From: Clusia tigrina
Lineage: Eukaryota; Arthropoda; Insecta; Diptera; Clusiidae
Direction: 5' to 3'
Length of the DNA: 64,000 nt
NCBI GenBank assembly: GCA_920105625.2
Contig: OV050030.1
Location: 314,451,289-314,515,288 of the forward strand
The notes beneath the pieces were generated by a model. It was not told the DNA's origin. It made no database searches and was given only the letters and a program-made list of their open reading frames with translations. The translations under genes were made by a program, and so were the position numbers. Numbering within the stretch: position 1 is the stretch's first letter; every line of letters begins with the position of its first letter. This document shows, in pieces, positions 62,400-64,000 of the stretch.

Positions 62400-64000
62400 C
62401 TAATATGTGTAGTCTGGATTTCCTAGTTCAGTAGGTCGTTTGGTCGAGTTCTCTTTAAACGGCGCATGGTGGTTTCTTCTAGATGTAGCAACTCGTTTAT
62501 TTCTTCGTTATTATGCCCATGCAGTGTATCGTAGTGTTTTGTGGATATCTTTTTTATTTCTTCGTCAATTCTTGTCATATTTAGTTTGCGGTGTATATCT
62601 TCATTTGTTGTGTACCAACCAGACTTTATGATAACTCTTAATATTCTAGATTGCTGTCTTTGAATTTTTTGTATGTGTGACCGCTTTGCCGTTCCCCATA
62701 CTTGGAGTCCGTACGTCCAAATTGGCTTTATAGTACACTTGTATAGCAGCAACTTGTTGTTAATTGTGAGTTAAGATTGCTTACCCATTAACCAATATAG
62801 TTGCCTAAATTTTTCTTTTATTTGTTTCGTTTTTTGTTTGATGTGGTAGTGCCAATTTAGCTTTGAGTCCATGTGTATACCAAGGTATTTAGTTGTAGAC
62901 CCTATTTTTATAACTTTATTGTTTATTTTAATAGGTATTGGGTTAAATTTTGTTTTAGTTGTAAAGATTATCTGTACAGTCTTATCTTCATTAATTTTGA
63001 AGCACTATTTATCAAACCATTCCTTAACATTCTCTGTGTATATCTGCAGATTTGCAGTCGCAGTATTTAGATTTTTGTCAGATGCTAAGAGGATTGTGTC
63101 GTCAGCAAAGGTAGCAATTGTGGTATTCAGTTCTTTTGGAAGTAGTATATCTGAGGTAAATATGACATATAGCAGTGGTCCTAAAACACTCCCTTGAGGA
63201 ACTCCAGCTGTTGTAAGATGAATAGACGAACACTCTTCATTATATTTGACGTAAAAGTAACGATCACTAAGATAACTTTCAACAATCAAATAGTAGTCAA
63301 GTGGCAGCATCGTCTTCAGTTTATGCAGCAGTCCTTTATGCCATACTTTGTCAAATGCTTTTGCAACGTCTAAGAATACAGCAACGCAGTACCGCTTATA
63401 TTCTATGTCTGTTTCAATTTTGTTTGTTATACGGTGCATCTGTTGAATTGTTGAATGTAAAGTTGGATATTTTTTAATTTGTAGTGATTTGTAAATTATA
63501 CAGCCTTTGTAGTTAGCTGTGTGGTTTTCATTGCAGAGAGCGCATTTAATTTGCTGTTTCATATCGCTTTGGATATTACATTTAATTGTGCTGTAGTTAC
63601 CTGCACATTTGAGACACACAGGGTCTTTAGTACAATAGTTTTTAGTGTGTCCATATTTTTGGCAATTTGTGCATTGTGGAATAGTTCTTTTTTGGTGTGG
63701 TGGTTCGAAATTTACTTTGCAGTGTAGAAGATGGGTTAAGGAATAGATGTCTTTGTTGTTATCGTTTGGTTTAAGTTCCAGAGAGAATAAAGGAAGTGGT
63801 TGTCTATTTTTTTGCAAGTTGTGAATGTTTAGTACTTCATGTCCTAACTCTGCCAGTTCAGCTATAATGTCGTCTTTTTCCGTTGAGTAATGCATATTTC
63901 GTAAAATTACCTTAAGTCCACTTTGTTCTTTTGGCTTAAATGTATAATATTTGGTTTCTTTTTGCTTAAGCAATTTTATTATGCTTGTGTAATGCACAGA
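62400..64000 (-). mobile_element. Jockey-clade LINE with internal deletion, minus strand, runs off window
   Basis: Second Jockey copy. ORF1 is joined directly to the RT palm. Its 5' end lies beyond 64000 and its 3' end near 62400. Confidence 0.8.
62423..63997 (-). pseudogene. In-frame ORF1-RT fusion of Jockey-clade LINE
   Basis: 63005-63997 is a single 330-codon frame. Its first ~175 residues are ORF1: GLKVILRNMHYSTEKDDIIA, then knuckles CTNCQKYGHTKNYC near 109, CLKCAGNYSTIKC near 128 and CALCNENHTANYKGC near 150. From about residue 180 it is RT: HSTIQQMHRITNKIETDIEY, VAVFLDVAKAFDKVWHKGLL, AGVPQGSVLGPLLYVIFTSD and FADDTILLAS near 303. The join (YPTL|HSTIQQ) near 63445-63470 removes the rest of ORF1, the endonuclease and the RT fingers without breaking frame. 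The same frame continues left to 62423 with only a TAG (near 63002-63004) and a TAA (near 62772-62774). The first shown codon may not be the true start. Confidence 0.85.

Overview
The window looks like transposon-dense, probably heterochromatic DNA from a higher fly (Diptera, Brachycera; drosophilid- or tephritid-like). The case rests on content: an errantivirus-type Ty3/gypsy element with an env gene and a serine-tRNA primer site, BEL/Pao elements (one roo-like with env), LOA-, I- and Jockey-clade LINEs, a mariner, and AT-rich intergenic sequence. I found no convincing host gene, rRNA or functional tRNA gene. Nearly every coding signal is a retroelement or DNA transposon, and most are broken by frameshifts, stops or nested insertions. 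The genus cannot be settled from the sequence alone.

Layout, left to right. 1-591: part of a dispersed repeat. 837-2940: a LOA/I-like LINE fragment lying between two 137-bp direct repeats. 3534-3995: a MITE with 29-bp perfect inverted ends. 4050-5167: a Jockey ORF1 scrap (minus) and a Ty3/gypsy integrase scrap (plus). 5283-5728: a tandem repeat. About 5716-13655: a decayed minus-strand Ty3/gypsy element whose left LTR is split by LOA-like LINE copy A (6348-10921, 10-bp target duplication). 14240-14430: LINE tail. 15280-16181 plus 25169-25690: one minus-strand LINE split by a roo-like BEL element (16182-25168, target duplication AAGTG). 25950-30390: a plus-strand Jockey-clade LINE that carries a tRNA-derived SINE (27112-27329) and an antisense LINE fragment (28205-28960). 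30440-31025: a second Jockey scrap. 31047-32327: a mariner. 32468-32811: a second MITE copy. 33411-36910: a minus-strand I-clade LINE. 37640-37965: a degenerate piece of a conserved arthropod protein of unknown function.

38088-50075 is a dispersed repeat with inverted-repeat-like ends, interrupted by a 10.67-kb errantivirus-type retrotransposon (38666-49333) with both LTRs, PBS, gag, pol, env and polypurine tract. Its two LTRs differ by six substitutions plus one 45-bp deletion, so it is a recent arrival, yet it is defective. 50840-53470 is a second BEL/Pao element (minus). 53620-55099 holds LINE scraps and a tandem duplication. 55138-58490 is LOA-like copy B. 58491-61640 is the best preserved Jockey-clade LINE (minus). 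62400-64000 is a second Jockey copy in which ORF1 is fused in frame to reverse transcriptase by an internal deletion.

How it fits together: the relative order of insertion can be read from the nesting. LOA copy A is younger than the gypsy LTR it splits, BEL is younger than its LINE host, the SINE is younger than its Jockey host, and the errantivirus is younger than the repeat it splits. The points most worth a second look are the SINE in a fly-like genome, a spliced small reading frame upstream of gag in the errantivirus, the in-frame gag-RT fusion, and a stop codon shared by both LOA copies.
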